From assembly GCF_018325905.1 (NCBI RefSeq), contig NZ_AP021901.1, positions 3,782,001 to 3,846,000 of the forward strand: 64,000 nt of DNA, written 5' to 3'. The notes under the pieces are model-generated. The model had not been told where the DNA came from, made no database searches, and saw only the letters and a program-made list of their open reading frames with translations. Made by a program: the position numbers and the translations under genes. Of the stretch, positions 16,112-24,687 are shown in pieces. The DNA comes from Pseudomonas sp. St316 (GTDB lineage: Bacteria; Pseudomonadota; Gammaproteobacteria; Pseudomonadales; Pseudomonadaceae). Each line of letters opens with the position of its first letter. The stretch's first letter is position 1.

Positions 16112-17032
16112 ATGAAAACCAGTATCTTGAACCGGCTGTTGCTGTTGATCCTGCTGTTGAGCCCACCTCTGTTCGCCCAGGACAGTGGTGCCGTGTACTT
16201 CACCATGGGCGTGCACAACACCGAGGGCTGCAACGAACAGAACGGCAACTGCATCGCCAAGCGCGCTCCGGGCGATCCTTCCGATCCGTTTTTCCCGGCG
16301 TTCTGGATCAGCGATTGGACCATGTACCGGGTGATGCACAACTATGAAAAAAATCCGCCGCCCTACAGCAATCCGCCCTCCACCCTGAACCCGGCAGACT
16401 ACACCGTCTCCCGCGGGACCAGCTACTACGACACGGCCTATATTCCGGCCGATGGCGACGGTTTCGGTGCGATGATGGAGCACTATGAGAAGTACTGCCT
16501 GCCGATCTTCCCGATCAAGAACAACAACTACACCTGCTCCTTCGTGTCCCTGGGCAACAAGGCCTACTTCCTGACCTACCCGCAGGATCGCCCCAAGGAC
16601 ATGCCGGCCTGCTGCATGTTTTCGCCGATGAATCACCCGCCGCGACAAGACTTCATCCAGCACCTGCCCTACAGCGCCGAGCGCAGCAAAAACCTCGACG
16701 CCAGCGTGCAGGCCTACGCGCTGGACCTTCAATCGCCCCAGGGGCCGATCCTGTTCGGCTATGCCTTCTACAAAAAAATGACCGGGCAACCGCCCTATCG
16801 GCAGCCCCAATCGTTCTTTTTTTCCGGTGACACCAGCGTCGCCAATGCCCCCATCGTCAGCCAGAACTACACCCACTTTCGCATCGCCAAACCGGACCCG
16901 GCCCAGACCTGGGCGCAGGTGGCCGCGATGTGCCCGGCGAATCCGCCGCCCTGCCAACTGTTCGAGCCACCGGCCTCGCAAAGCAACGGCCAGAAGGCGC
17001 AGTGGAACAAGCTCATGCAGCGCAAACCCTGA
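16112..17032 (+). CDS. Secreted Cys-rich protein of unknown function (306 residues)
   Basis: There is a clear signal peptide (MKTSILNRLLLLILLLSPPL, cleavage near FAQ-D). The mature part has eight Cys (EGCNEQNGNC, KYC, YTC, ACC, AMC, PPC) and no CXXCH, so disulfide bonds in the periplasm are likely. It contains many aromatic and Pro residues (YRVMHNYEKNPPPYSNPP). I do not recognise a family. AAAGGA precedes ATG 16112. It lies between the two heme/large-protein pairs, 19 bases before the second pair, so it is probably part of the same secreted machinery. Confidence 0.7.
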   Translation: MKTSILNRLLLLILLLSPPLFAQDSGAVYFTMGVHNTEGCNEQNGNCIAKRAPGDPSDPFFPAFWISDWTMYRVMHNYEKNPPPYSNPPSTLNPADYTVSRGTSYYDTAYIPADGDGFGAMMEHYEKYCLPIFPIKNNNYTCSFVSLGNKAYFLTYPQDRPKDMPACCMFSPMNHPPRQDFIQHLPYSAERSKNLDASVQAYALDLQSPQGPILFGYAFYKKMTGQPPYRQPQSFFFSGDTSVANAPIVSQNYTHFRIAKPDPAQTWAQVAAMCPANPPPCQLFEPPASQSNGQKAQWNKLMQRKP

Positions 17033-17051
17033 GCAATGACGGAGAATCGCC

Positions 17052-18356
17052 ATGAACACTTCACTGCGTTTCACCTTGGTCCTGCTGGGTTTGAGCAGCC
17101 TTCCGGCCCTGGCCTTGGAGCAATCCCAGGAACAAGCCATGCCACGGGCACAGGCCACAAACCTGAATTGCCAACCGCCCAGCACCGCACCGGCGGCCAA
17201 CGCCAGCCAGGACCTGTTCGATCAATACAGCTGGCAGCTGTTCATCGCCGTGAACTGGCCCGCACAGGCCGGGCAGCGAGGTGATCCCGACTGCAGCAAA
17301 CAACCGGGAGACCCTGGCTACACCGTCTGGCAGACCTACAAGACCGTGGAAGAAACCTTCCTGCCACAGGGGGTCGATCCAGGCCCCTGGAACACCCCGC
17401 AGCTTGCCAAGAGCCTGGGCATCATCAACATCGCCGCGCTGAAGAACAGCTCCCAGGTCAATGCCGTCGACCAGGCTGTCGGCGGCTGGCTGATCGACCA
17501 GGCCGGCAACCCGACCTACTACGACATCTCGGCCAACGAGACCTCCTACAACTACATCGTCGCCAACCAGTTCTATAACGCCGATGTGGTTTCCAAAGCC
17601 AACAACATCAACTTTCCCTATGGGGTCATCGAGGTCAAATCGAGTTGGCGCATCCTCACCCCCCACGACAATGCCAGCCGCTACCTGACCATGCTTGCGC
17701 GCGTCGCCACGTTCGACGACCAAGGCCAGCGCAGCGGTGTCACCGAGGCCTACCTGGGCCTGGTGGGGCTGCATGTCATCACCAAGGTCAACGGTTATCC
17801 GCAGTGGATCTGGTCGACCTTCGAGCAGATCGACAACGTTCCGCCCAAAGTATTGGTGAACGGTGTATGGGTCGACCAGCCGACCTCCGGCACGGCCTAT
17901 TCCTACTTCAACTCCAGCGCCCCGCCAGCCACGCTCAACCAGTCGCCCTGCGACTGGCAGACCCAGGGCGCGCACCTGGTCTGCGTGCCCAAACCTGGCA
18001 CCACCTTCCAGACCCCGAACCCGTTGAACCGCTTCACCCCGATCGCCGAGATCACCAACGAGGTCAACGCTCGTTACCGCAGCGACCCGGACCTGCAACG
18101 CAGCGTGCTGAAGTACTACCAACTCATCACCACCCAGCGCCCGCTGATGCCAGACAACCCCAGCAACCCACTGGGCCAGCCGACCCCCGCCCTTTCGGCC
18201 AACGTGACCATGGAAAGCTACATCCAGCCCAACAGCAGTTGCATGAACTGCCATTCCATGGCAACGCCGGTCAAGAGCCCCTACAAATCCGATTACTCCT
18301 ACCTGTTCAAGTTCGCCAATGCGCCTGTCGGCAAAACCATCAAGGACGAGGAATAA
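17052..18356 (+). CDS. Secreted single-heme cytochrome-like protein, paralogue B
   Basis: A signal peptide ends near LPALA-L. The 434-residue protein has one C-terminal heme motif CMNCHS near residue 397. Blocks YSWQLFIAVNWPA, YTVWQTYKTVEETFLPQG and GVIEVKSSWRIL align with the matching blocks of the protein at 12374-13516, and VGLHVITKVNGYPQWIWSTF matches GLHVVNKLNANWVWTTF there. The two genes are therefore ancient duplicates. CGGAGA precedes ATG 17052. The next gene starts four bases after its stop, which implies tight coupling with the large partner. It is expected in the periplasm as an electron-transfer or oxidative component. Confidence 0.75.
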   Translation: MNTSLRFTLVLLGLSSLPALALEQSQEQAMPRAQATNLNCQPPSTAPAANASQDLFDQYSWQLFIAVNWPAQAGQRGDPDCSKQPGDPGYTVWQTYKTVEETFLPQGVDPGPWNTPQLAKSLGIINIAALKNSSQVNAVDQAVGGWLIDQAGNPTYYDISANETSYNYIVANQFYNADVVSKANNINFPYGVIEVKSSWRILTPHDNASRYLTMLARVATFDDQGQRSGVTEAYLGLVGLHVITKVNGYPQWIWSTFEQIDNVPPKVLVNGVWVDQPTSGTAYSYFNSSAPPATLNQSPCDWQTQGAHLVCVPKPGTTFQTPNPLNRFTPIAEITNEVNARYRSDPDLQRSVLKYYQLITTQRPLMPDNPSNPLGQPTPALSANVTMESYIQPNSSCMNCHSMATPVKSPYKSDYSYLFKFANAPVGKTIKDEE

Positions 18357-18359
18357 CTC

Positions 18360-20177
18360 ATGAGCATCCTGAACGGACCACGGCTGAATTTCTGGGGCGG
18401 CATCCGCACAGACGTCAGCCTGCCGAACAACTCCCCGACCATTCCTTACGATGGCAACGATGACTGGCCGCTCTTCGACCTGACCACCTCGACCCTGGCG
18501 CCGGGCGCCGAACCCTACCCCGATGACCAGTTGAACAACATGATCAATGCCCCCGCCGGCAACTACTACACCGCCGGTGGCTGGAATCACTATGGGCAGC
18601 ATGTCGTCGACATGCAGAACGCGCTGATCAGCTCCCAAGGCATCCCCGGTAGCATCAACACCACCGGCGACCTGGTGGGCCAGGCCGTCTACCTGCTTGG
18701 CTCGGTGGACCCGGTGACCGGCCAGGGCCCCGTTTCCGGCCCGATGATGGTGGACCTGGATCCCACCGCCTCGTCGAGCACCCAAATCTTCGTCGGCGGC
18801 CTGCAAATCGGTGGCAACGACAACATCCAATTGCTGATCCGCAGCGACACCGTGTGCAGCAGCTTCGACGTGGCGGGACGGGTGCTGTTGCCCAAGAAAA
18901 TGGATGCGCCGGGTTCTTTCCACGCCAGCGGCACGTTCCAACTGACCTTCCCGTTGAGCAGTATTGTCAGTTGGAACCAGAACAGCAGCGGCCTGCGCTC
19001 GATCATCCAGGCACCGGGGGCGACGGGCATCGTCCTGCGTTTCGTCATGTTCGAAATGTGCCCCACGATGACCACCGAACAACTGGACGCCGACTATGCC
19101 GCCGGCCGATACACGCCCAACCCGAGCATCGGCAGGGTTATCGGCACACTGGCCCCGGCCTTCGCCAACGAGCCGCTGAACTGCCAGCCGGGCCGGCAAC
19201 TGGTCAACCAGAGTACGGGCAATGCCGGCTATGCCGACCTGGACAACAGCGGTTACCTGAGCATCGACATGGTGAACGTCATTCCCAAGGAAACCTTCCG
19301 CGCCGTCCGGGACGACATCACCAGCCCGATCGGCCCCAACGCCAATTACGGGACCGTGACCATCAGCGCCGGCGCCACCACCCTGACGACCCTAGACCCG
19401 ACCAGTAGCCCTCTAGTGGACTACTACGTGTATGGCGGCATCGTCGACCTGCCCCTGACCGCCGACCAGCTGCAGGCGGTGCAGACCTGCGCCCTGGCGA
19501 TCAATGCACCGGGCAAGGTCGCCGGTACCACGTTGCAAGCCACCGAGTCGACTTATCGGCTCTATGCCGACCAGCGCAACGTCTACCTGGAGGACTACCC
19601 CAACGGCCTGTCGATCACCCTGCAGGTCCGGTACTTGGGCGGGGCGGTCCCCAGCACGACCGAAATCGCCCTTAAGGCACTGCCGGTCGCCGATCCCCCC
19701 GTGTACAAAGAACCGCAGTATTGGGACTTCCTTGACTTCCCCGACTCGCTGATCGTCAGCGCCGGTCAACTCGCGATCAGCTTTGCCGTCAACGTCAAAT
19801 CGGGCACTGCTGCCCAGGCGGGTTTCGTCGCCCTGACCTGCACCGCCAATGGGCTTGAGAGCAGCGCCTACTTCACCAACTTTCGCAAATACGCCCAGAC
19901 CGACTTCGGCATTCCCAAGGGCACCACCATCACCTGGCCGCTGATGTACCCCAACGTCTTGCGCTTTCACTACCTGGCGTTCCCCGCCATGTCGCGCTAT
20001 ATCCCGCTGAATCAGCCCGACGCCATCATGGGCGCCAAGAACCCCATCCTCGCCCGCACGTCGGATGCGTACAAAGGCACCACATTGTTCATGCCCGTAG
20101 TGCGCTCGATGTCGCCCTGCCAACGGGCGCTGCTGCGGGCCTATCTCACCGGTGAACCGTGGCAACCGCCGCAATGA
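18360..20177 (+). CDS. Large beta-rich protein of unknown function, paralogue B (605 residues)
   Basis: The start LNGPRLNFWGGIRTDVSLPN resembles the N-terminus of the 794-residue protein (LNFPRIYLNGHMFWNPP). The C-terminal block WPLMYPNVLRFHYLAFPAMS, YIPLNQ and CQRALLRAY matches the same region there. There is no signal peptide. No catalytic motif can be named. ATG 18360 follows the preceding stop by only a few bases with GAGGA as the likely ribosome binding site. As in the first pair, a secreted CXXCH protein sits directly upstream, so the unit is conserved in gene order as well as sequence. Confidence 0.7.
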   Translation: MSILNGPRLNFWGGIRTDVSLPNNSPTIPYDGNDDWPLFDLTTSTLAPGAEPYPDDQLNNMINAPAGNYYTAGGWNHYGQHVVDMQNALISSQGIPGSINTTGDLVGQAVYLLGSVDPVTGQGPVSGPMMVDLDPTASSSTQIFVGGLQIGGNDNIQLLIRSDTVCSSFDVAGRVLLPKKMDAPGSFHASGTFQLTFPLSSIVSWNQNSSGLRSIIQAPGATGIVLRFVMFEMCPTMTTEQLDADYAAGRYTPNPSIGRVIGTLAPAFANEPLNCQPGRQLVNQSTGNAGYADLDNSGYLSIDMVNVIPKETFRAVRDDITSPIGPNANYGTVTISAGATTLTTLDPTSSPLVDYYVYGGIVDLPLTADQLQAVQTCALAINAPGKVAGTTLQATESTYRLYADQRNVYLEDYPNGLSITLQVRYLGGAVPSTTEIALKALPVADPPVYKEPQYWDFLDFPDSLIVSAGQLAISFAVNVKSGTAAQAGFVALTCTANGLESSAYFTNFRKYAQTDFGIPKGTTITWPLMYPNVLRFHYLAFPAMSRYIPLNQPDAIMGAKNPILARTSDAYKGTTLFMPVVRSMSPCQRALLRAYLTGEPWQPPQ

Positions 20178-20223
20178 CCGCGTCCCCCCTTCTGTTCACG
20201 GATGTTGTTCACGGAGAGAGCCT

Positions 20224-21279
20224 ATGCCCGTTCCCCTTCAGATCCCCGCACACCCCGGGGAAAACCTCTGCCCCAGCACCTTGGTTGCCGAGGATCTGCT
20301 GAACCCTCGCGGCCTGTGCCTGCAAGCCGATGGCAGCCTGCTGCTGACCGAAGCGGGCTCGGGGTTGCCCGACCAGCCATTCAGCGGCCGTATCAGTCGA
20401 CTGCGACCGGATCCGCAACGGCCCGGCGCCTACCTGCCCCGCGAAACCCTGGCGCAAGGGTTTCGCGCCATGAACATGCAAGCGCGCATGCTGCGCGATG
20501 AAATCATGGGCGTGTCGGACATCGCCTGCGGTGAAGGACGCTGCCTGGCCAGCCAGACCGACTACGTCGCGGGCTCCAAACTGCTGGACCTGCAATTCAC
20601 TCCGCCCGAACCGGTCTTTCATAGCCGTGGCAACCTGAATGCGCTGTGCTACCACCCGACCCGCCGCAGTTGGCTGGCCGTCAAGCCCGATACCAATCAG
20701 TTGGTAGAGTTCGTCACAGGCCAGCAAGAGCGCGTGCTGGCCCAACTGCCCGAACTGGATCAAGGCCAGGAAGCCGTTCCCGTGACCCTGGTGTACGAAC
20801 CGGCGACAGACGCCGTGCTGATCAGCCTGTTCTCGGGCGAACTGCACGGCGACCCGAGCCACAAGGGCATCGACTTTGCCGAGAAAGCCGGCCAAGTGAT
20901 CCGGGTCTGGCCCGCCAGCGCCAGGATCGACATTCTGATTCGCGGCCTGCAACTGCCCACCGGGCTGGCGCTGCGCCCCAACGGCAACCTACTGGTGCTG
21001 GAACTCTGTGAAGGCCTGCAACAACCCCTGCCCCCTGACTGGAACGGCGAACCCCTGCATGGCGGCTTTACTCGGTTCAGCGGGCGACTGCTGAGCTGCG
21101 ACTTGCAAACAGCCCAGGTCACGGTGCTCGCCCGCGACCTGGATACCCCTTCCAACCTGTGCCTGTTACCCGACGCGGTACTGGTCAGCGAAGGCATGGG
21201 ACTGGTCGGACGGCCACTGCCTATGCCAGATGCAAGCGTGGTGCCGTTAAGCGGCAAACTTCGTCGGGTGCAACTCTGA
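20224..21279 (+). CDS. ScyD/ScyE-like or SMP-30-like beta-propeller protein
   Basis: This 351-residue protein shows repeated blade-like units: LLNPRGLCLQADGSLLLTEA, LNALCYHPTRRSWLAV, LPTGLALRPNGNLLVLELCE and TPSNLCLLPDAVLVSEG. This six-bladed propeller pattern fits the NHL/SMP-30 group, including the ScyD/ScyE proteins of scytonemin clusters. There is no signal peptide in this version. GGAGAG lies just before ATG 20224; the longer frame from 20152 would overlap the previous gene. It ends the operon. A lactonase or binding role is possible but not shown. Its presence strengthens the parallel with cyanobacterial ebo-scytonemin loci. Confidence 0.65.
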   Translation: MPVPLQIPAHPGENLCPSTLVAEDLLNPRGLCLQADGSLLLTEAGSGLPDQPFSGRISRLRPDPQRPGAYLPRETLAQGFRAMNMQARMLRDEIMGVSDIACGEGRCLASQTDYVAGSKLLDLQFTPPEPVFHSRGNLNALCYHPTRRSWLAVKPDTNQLVEFVTGQQERVLAQLPELDQGQEAVPVTLVYEPATDAVLISLFSGELHGDPSHKGIDFAEKAGQVIRVWPASARIDILIRGLQLPTGLALRPNGNLLVLELCEGLQQPLPPDWNGEPLHGGFTRFSGRLLSCDLQTAQVTVLARDLDTPSNLCLLPDAVLVSEGMGLVGRPLPMPDASVVPLSGKLRRVQL

Positions 21280-21426
21280 ACGAACACTCAAGGCCGTGCG
21301 GCTCGGCTGATAGGCGCAGCTTCACCGTGCTGGGCAAGGAACGCCGGGGCGTCCTCGACCACGTCATTGAGGATGTCGGTGACCACATCGCCCATGCCGA
21401 CCGCATTGACACGCAGTGAACCAGGC

Positions 21427-21460
21427 CCTGTGGCGCGGGGATTTATCCCCTCGCCACAGG
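21427..21460. terminator. Palindrome between convergent genes, REP-like and possible bidirectional terminator
   Basis: CCTGTGGCGCGGGG (21427-21440) and CCCCTCGCCACAGG (21447-21460) pair with one mismatch around ATTTAT. It lies between the stop of the propeller gene and the stop of the convergent DUF3604 gene. The GTGGCGAGGGGAT core is also a REP type found at 49628-49672. There is no T tract, so termination is an inference from position. Confidence 0.5.
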
Positions 21461-21499
21461 TCAAGCGTCTCGAGGTGAGACCTTCGCCAGCCCGGACGT

Positions 21500-23869
21500 C
21501 TAGAGCGTAAGAAACAGCGCGGACGTCCAGACCCGTGATTGATCCCGCTGGCGAGCGCAGATGAACAACGGGTGCTCACGACCTGGCTCAAGCCCCAGGC
21601 GGGCCAGTTCGATTTTGCCCTGCAACTCACGGGGCAACGGGGCAGCGGTCATCCGTTCCAGGGACATCTTCAACTCCGCGCCCGGCAACGCTTCAACCAC
21701 TTGCGATTGCGCCAGCAGCTCATCACCGGACAGCTGCATCGACGCCGTTGGCGCGTGTACATAAGGTTGCGGTTCGGACGGGTCGCCGACCTTGACGTAG
21801 TTGTCGATCCGGCTGTCGATCTGCAGCGTGGCGCCGGCCAATTGCGACAGGTCGATTTCGATGCTGTCGGTATCGCCGTTGGTGTCGGTGCGAAACGCCA
21901 GGACCGTTGCGTCCTTGCGCCATACGGTCTGTTCGGGATGGTCGAGGCCCAGGGCGCGAAAACCATTGATGACCGCGCCGGTGATGCGGATCTCGCCGGT
22001 CCAGTAGGCGCCGCGGTAACGGTCCTTGATCCGGGCGCCACCCACGCGCAGGCGAATGCGTTGTGTGCAGAAACCCAGCTCCTGGTGCAGGTTGCGCGAC
22101 CAGATCAGTTGTTCGCCATCGAACAGATCGACCTGCTCCCAGCCTGCCTCCCCCAGCAGTCGATATTCCAGCGTGGCATTGGCGTCGGCGGTGAAGACTT
22201 CACCCATCAAGTGCTTGCCTTGGCGCAGGCTGGCGAACGAGCGCTCCCCGGTCGTGGCGAAGGTGCGACGGGCACGCAGGGCCTTGCCAACGCTGGCCCG
22301 GTCGAAAGCCTCGGCGACAACGCCGGTCAGCCCGCCACGGGAGCCGAATACCGCCGTGGCCGGAACGCCGCCACCGCAGCGCCCCTGGTGCTCATCGCTG
22401 TTCGCGGCGGCGCCGACCCGATAGCCTCGCTGCAACGCTTCGGCATAAACCCAATGGAACTGGCCCCAGGCCGATCCGACCTCGATCAATCGTTCGAGCT
22501 CCGGGTGATGCCAGTCGAGGTTGCAACGGCGTCCGCCGACGTGGGGCATCATCAGATGCCCTTCGGGGTCCTTGGCATAGGCGGCATACAACTCGTCCAC
22601 CGGCCAGGCGCCCGGCTTGATGGTGCCGGCAGTGAACTCGTTCCATTCGAAGGAACGCACCAATCGCCCTTGATTGTCGAAAGGGAATTCGGGCTTGCGG
22701 TCATGCAGGAAGACGACGTTGCGGTCGCCGCCCGCACAGGAGTTACCGCACCATTCGGTTCCGGGATAACACACGAAACGGCCTGGCTCGTTGAGTTCGT
22801 GGATCAACTTGACCGCCTGGTCCCAGCGCTGCTCGGTGATATTGAAATCGTTGGCGGTGTAGCCGAGCACATCGAGTCCGGCGACATCGCGGCCGTAACT
22901 GAGGTTGTACAAGGTGTCGTTGGTGCCCACCGTGTCATCGGAGTGCACATGCAGGTCGGCATAGAGCGGGCGCAACCCAGTACCGGCCGGATCGACGGTG
23001 ACGAAGGCCTGGGCAGCGTCAACAAAGGGCGCCTGCACCTTGGCGGACAAACGCCACTCGCCCACCGCCCCGAGGCCAGGCCCCTCGATCCGAGCCGTCG
23101 CCCAACCTTCGGACGCCAACGCGAACGGCTGTAGACGCTCGCCGCCTTCCGGGTCAACCAAGGTCAAGACACCATTAAGCGGCAAGTTCCGGCAGGTATT
23201 GCCCCAAGCATCGTCCACCCGCAACAGGATATCGAACGCCTCGCCGGCACTGACCAGTCGCGGCACGATCAACTGCACGCGCTGCGCCGGCCCGGGCACG
23301 ATGTCCAACAAGGGATCGCCCGGCACCTCGGCAAATTTCGAGCTGCCCAACGGGTCGATGAACAGGCGGAAACGGAAGTCCTTCTCGACGAAACTCTGCA
23401 CCCGCGTCCCCGCCCCACCCTGGCGTCGGTCGCCCAGGCGAATGATGACTTTATCACCAGGGTTCAGGTAACCGTCGATGATGTCGATGATGATCGCCTT
23501 CTGGAACGGCCGTTCATGGCCCTTCTGGTCGAAGCGCACTTTCAAGTGCTGCACCGTCGCCTGGCTCTGGCCGGGAACCAACTCACCGGCCTGGTATTGG
23601 GCGCTGACATAGTTGGGACCCGCCGGGTTCGAGGTCTGGAACAAGGCCCAATCGGAATAGAACTTGAAGGCCAGCTTGAGCCAGGCACCATCGGCCAGGC
23701 CGCTGCCACCGACCTCGTAGACCAGGGTGATTTCATCCCACTGCCCGGCGACCAACGTGTCACGGTCACAGCGGACACTGCCCAGGAACGGACGTTTCTT
23801 GTTGCGCTCGTACAGGCCTTGCGGGGCGATGTAGTGCCCGGCTTCGCGGGGATCGAAAACATTACTCAC
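21500..23869 (-). CDS. DUF3604 protein with PHP-like metal site (789 residues)
   Basis: The central part carries PHP-type ligands: LYADLHVHSDDTVG, LGYTANDFNI, the HVGGRRCNLDWHHPE block and AAANSDEHQGRCGGG. The N-terminal 300 residues look like beta domains, and the C-terminus is a further beta domain. DUF3604 proteins are large metal-dependent hydrolase-like proteins without a firm activity. I chose GTG 23869, which has GAGG six bases upstream; the longer frame to 24001 has none. There is no signal peptide. It lies 61 bases downstream of a sulfonate-type ABC permease on the same strand, so the transported compound may be its substrate. Confidence 0.75.
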   Translation of the reverse strand: MSNVFDPREAGHYIAPQGLYERNKKRPFLGSVRCDRDTLVAGQWDEITLVYEVGGSGLADGAWLKLAFKFYSDWALFQTSNPAGPNYVSAQYQAGELVPGQSQATVQHLKVRFDQKGHERPFQKAIIIDIIDGYLNPGDKVIIRLGDRRQGGAGTRVQSFVEKDFRFRLFIDPLGSSKFAEVPGDPLLDIVPGPAQRVQLIVPRLVSAGEAFDILLRVDDAWGNTCRNLPLNGVLTLVDPEGGERLQPFALASEGWATARIEGPGLGAVGEWRLSAKVQAPFVDAAQAFVTVDPAGTGLRPLYADLHVHSDDTVGTNDTLYNLSYGRDVAGLDVLGYTANDFNITEQRWDQAVKLIHELNEPGRFVCYPGTEWCGNSCAGGDRNVVFLHDRKPEFPFDNQGRLVRSFEWNEFTAGTIKPGAWPVDELYAAYAKDPEGHLMMPHVGGRRCNLDWHHPELERLIEVGSAWGQFHWVYAEALQRGYRVGAAANSDEHQGRCGGGVPATAVFGSRGGLTGVVAEAFDRASVGKALRARRTFATTGERSFASLRQGKHLMGEVFTADANATLEYRLLGEAGWEQVDLFDGEQLIWSRNLHQELGFCTQRIRLRVGGARIKDRYRGAYWTGEIRITGAVINGFRALGLDHPEQTVWRKDATVLAFRTDTNGDTDSIEIDLSQLAGATLQIDSRIDNYVKVGDPSEPQPYVHAPTASMQLSGDELLAQSQVVEALPGAELKMSLERMTAAPLPRELQGKIELARLGLEPGREHPLFICARQRDQSRVWTSALFLTL

Positions 23870-23930
23870 ATGACACCTCGTGCAGTGGTCCACTGAAGGT
23901 TTGAAGGGGCAGCGAAGACAACGACGGTGC

Positions 23931-24680
23931 TTATTGCACGCGCCATTTCTGGTAGTGGCGCTCGATACGCCGAAACACAAAGCTTTCCATGAGCCAGGCA
24001 ATCAGGCCGATCACGACAATGCCCAGCAGCACCTGGCTGCTGTTGCCTATCTGCCCGCCCGTGGCGACCATCCAGCCGATGCCCTGGGAGGCGCCGATCA
24101 TTTCCGCCGCGACCAGCGCCCGCCAGCCCTGGCTGAAGCCGATGCGCAAGGCGGCGGTCACGAACGGCAACGAGGCCGGCAGGTAGACATGGGCCAACAG
24201 TTGCCAGGTGTTGGCGCCCAAGGTGCGCGCCGCGCGGACTTCACCACCGCGGATACTTTGCACGCCCTCCTGGATCGTCACCGCCATGGGGAACATCGCG
24301 GCAATGAAAATCACCAGCACGATGGAGACATAGCCCAGGCCGAAAATGATCATGATCAGCGGCGCCCAGGCAATCGGTGGGATGGCCATGAACAGGCTGT
24401 TGAGTGGCGATATAAAGTCGCGAAAGCGCGAGGACAGGCCAGCGGCAGTGCCCAACGCAATCGCAACGATCACCGCCGCGCAAAAGCCACCCACCTCTTC
24501 AAGCACGCTGGCCCGAAGGTGTTGCCACAGCGAACGGTCGCCCAGCCAGCGCACCGCCTCACGGGCGACGTCCCAGGGCTGCGGCAGGATGTAGGTGGGA
24601 AAGCGGCTCGCCAGGGCGATCCAGATCAACAACAGGAATGGCAGCGACGCCCACCCCCAATTCGGTTTTGGCAAGGACAT
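23931..24680 (-). CDS. ABC transporter permease, SsuC/TauC/NrtB type
   Basis: The 249-residue inner-membrane protein has about six hydrophobic helices and the EAA-loop signature of this family (VRAARTLGANTWQLLAHVYL followed by PASLPFV). The preceding IPPIAWAPLIMIIFGLG is also typical. It pairs with the ATPase and binding protein upstream to form an importer for sulfonate, taurine, nitrate or a similar compound. ATG 24680 lies eight bases after the stop of the binding-protein gene. Confidence 0.9.
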   Translation of the reverse strand: MSLPKPNWGWASLPFLLLIWIALASRFPTYILPQPWDVAREAVRWLGDRSLWQHLRASVLEEVGGFCAAVIVAIALGTAAGLSSRFRDFISPLNSLFMAIPPIAWAPLIMIIFGLGYVSIVLVIFIAAMFPMAVTIQEGVQSIRGGEVRAARTLGANTWQLLAHVYLPASLPFVTAALRIGFSQGWRALVAAEMIGASQGIGWMVATGGQIGNSSQVLLGIVVIGLIAWLMESFVFRRIERHYQKWRVQ

Positions 24681-24687
24681 GACGGAC

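Noticed and set aside
17061..19199. 712-residue antisense frame across the operon
   Set aside because: It is produced by high GC content opposite real genes with signal peptides, heme motifs and ribosome binding sites. No recognisable motif and no start signal.
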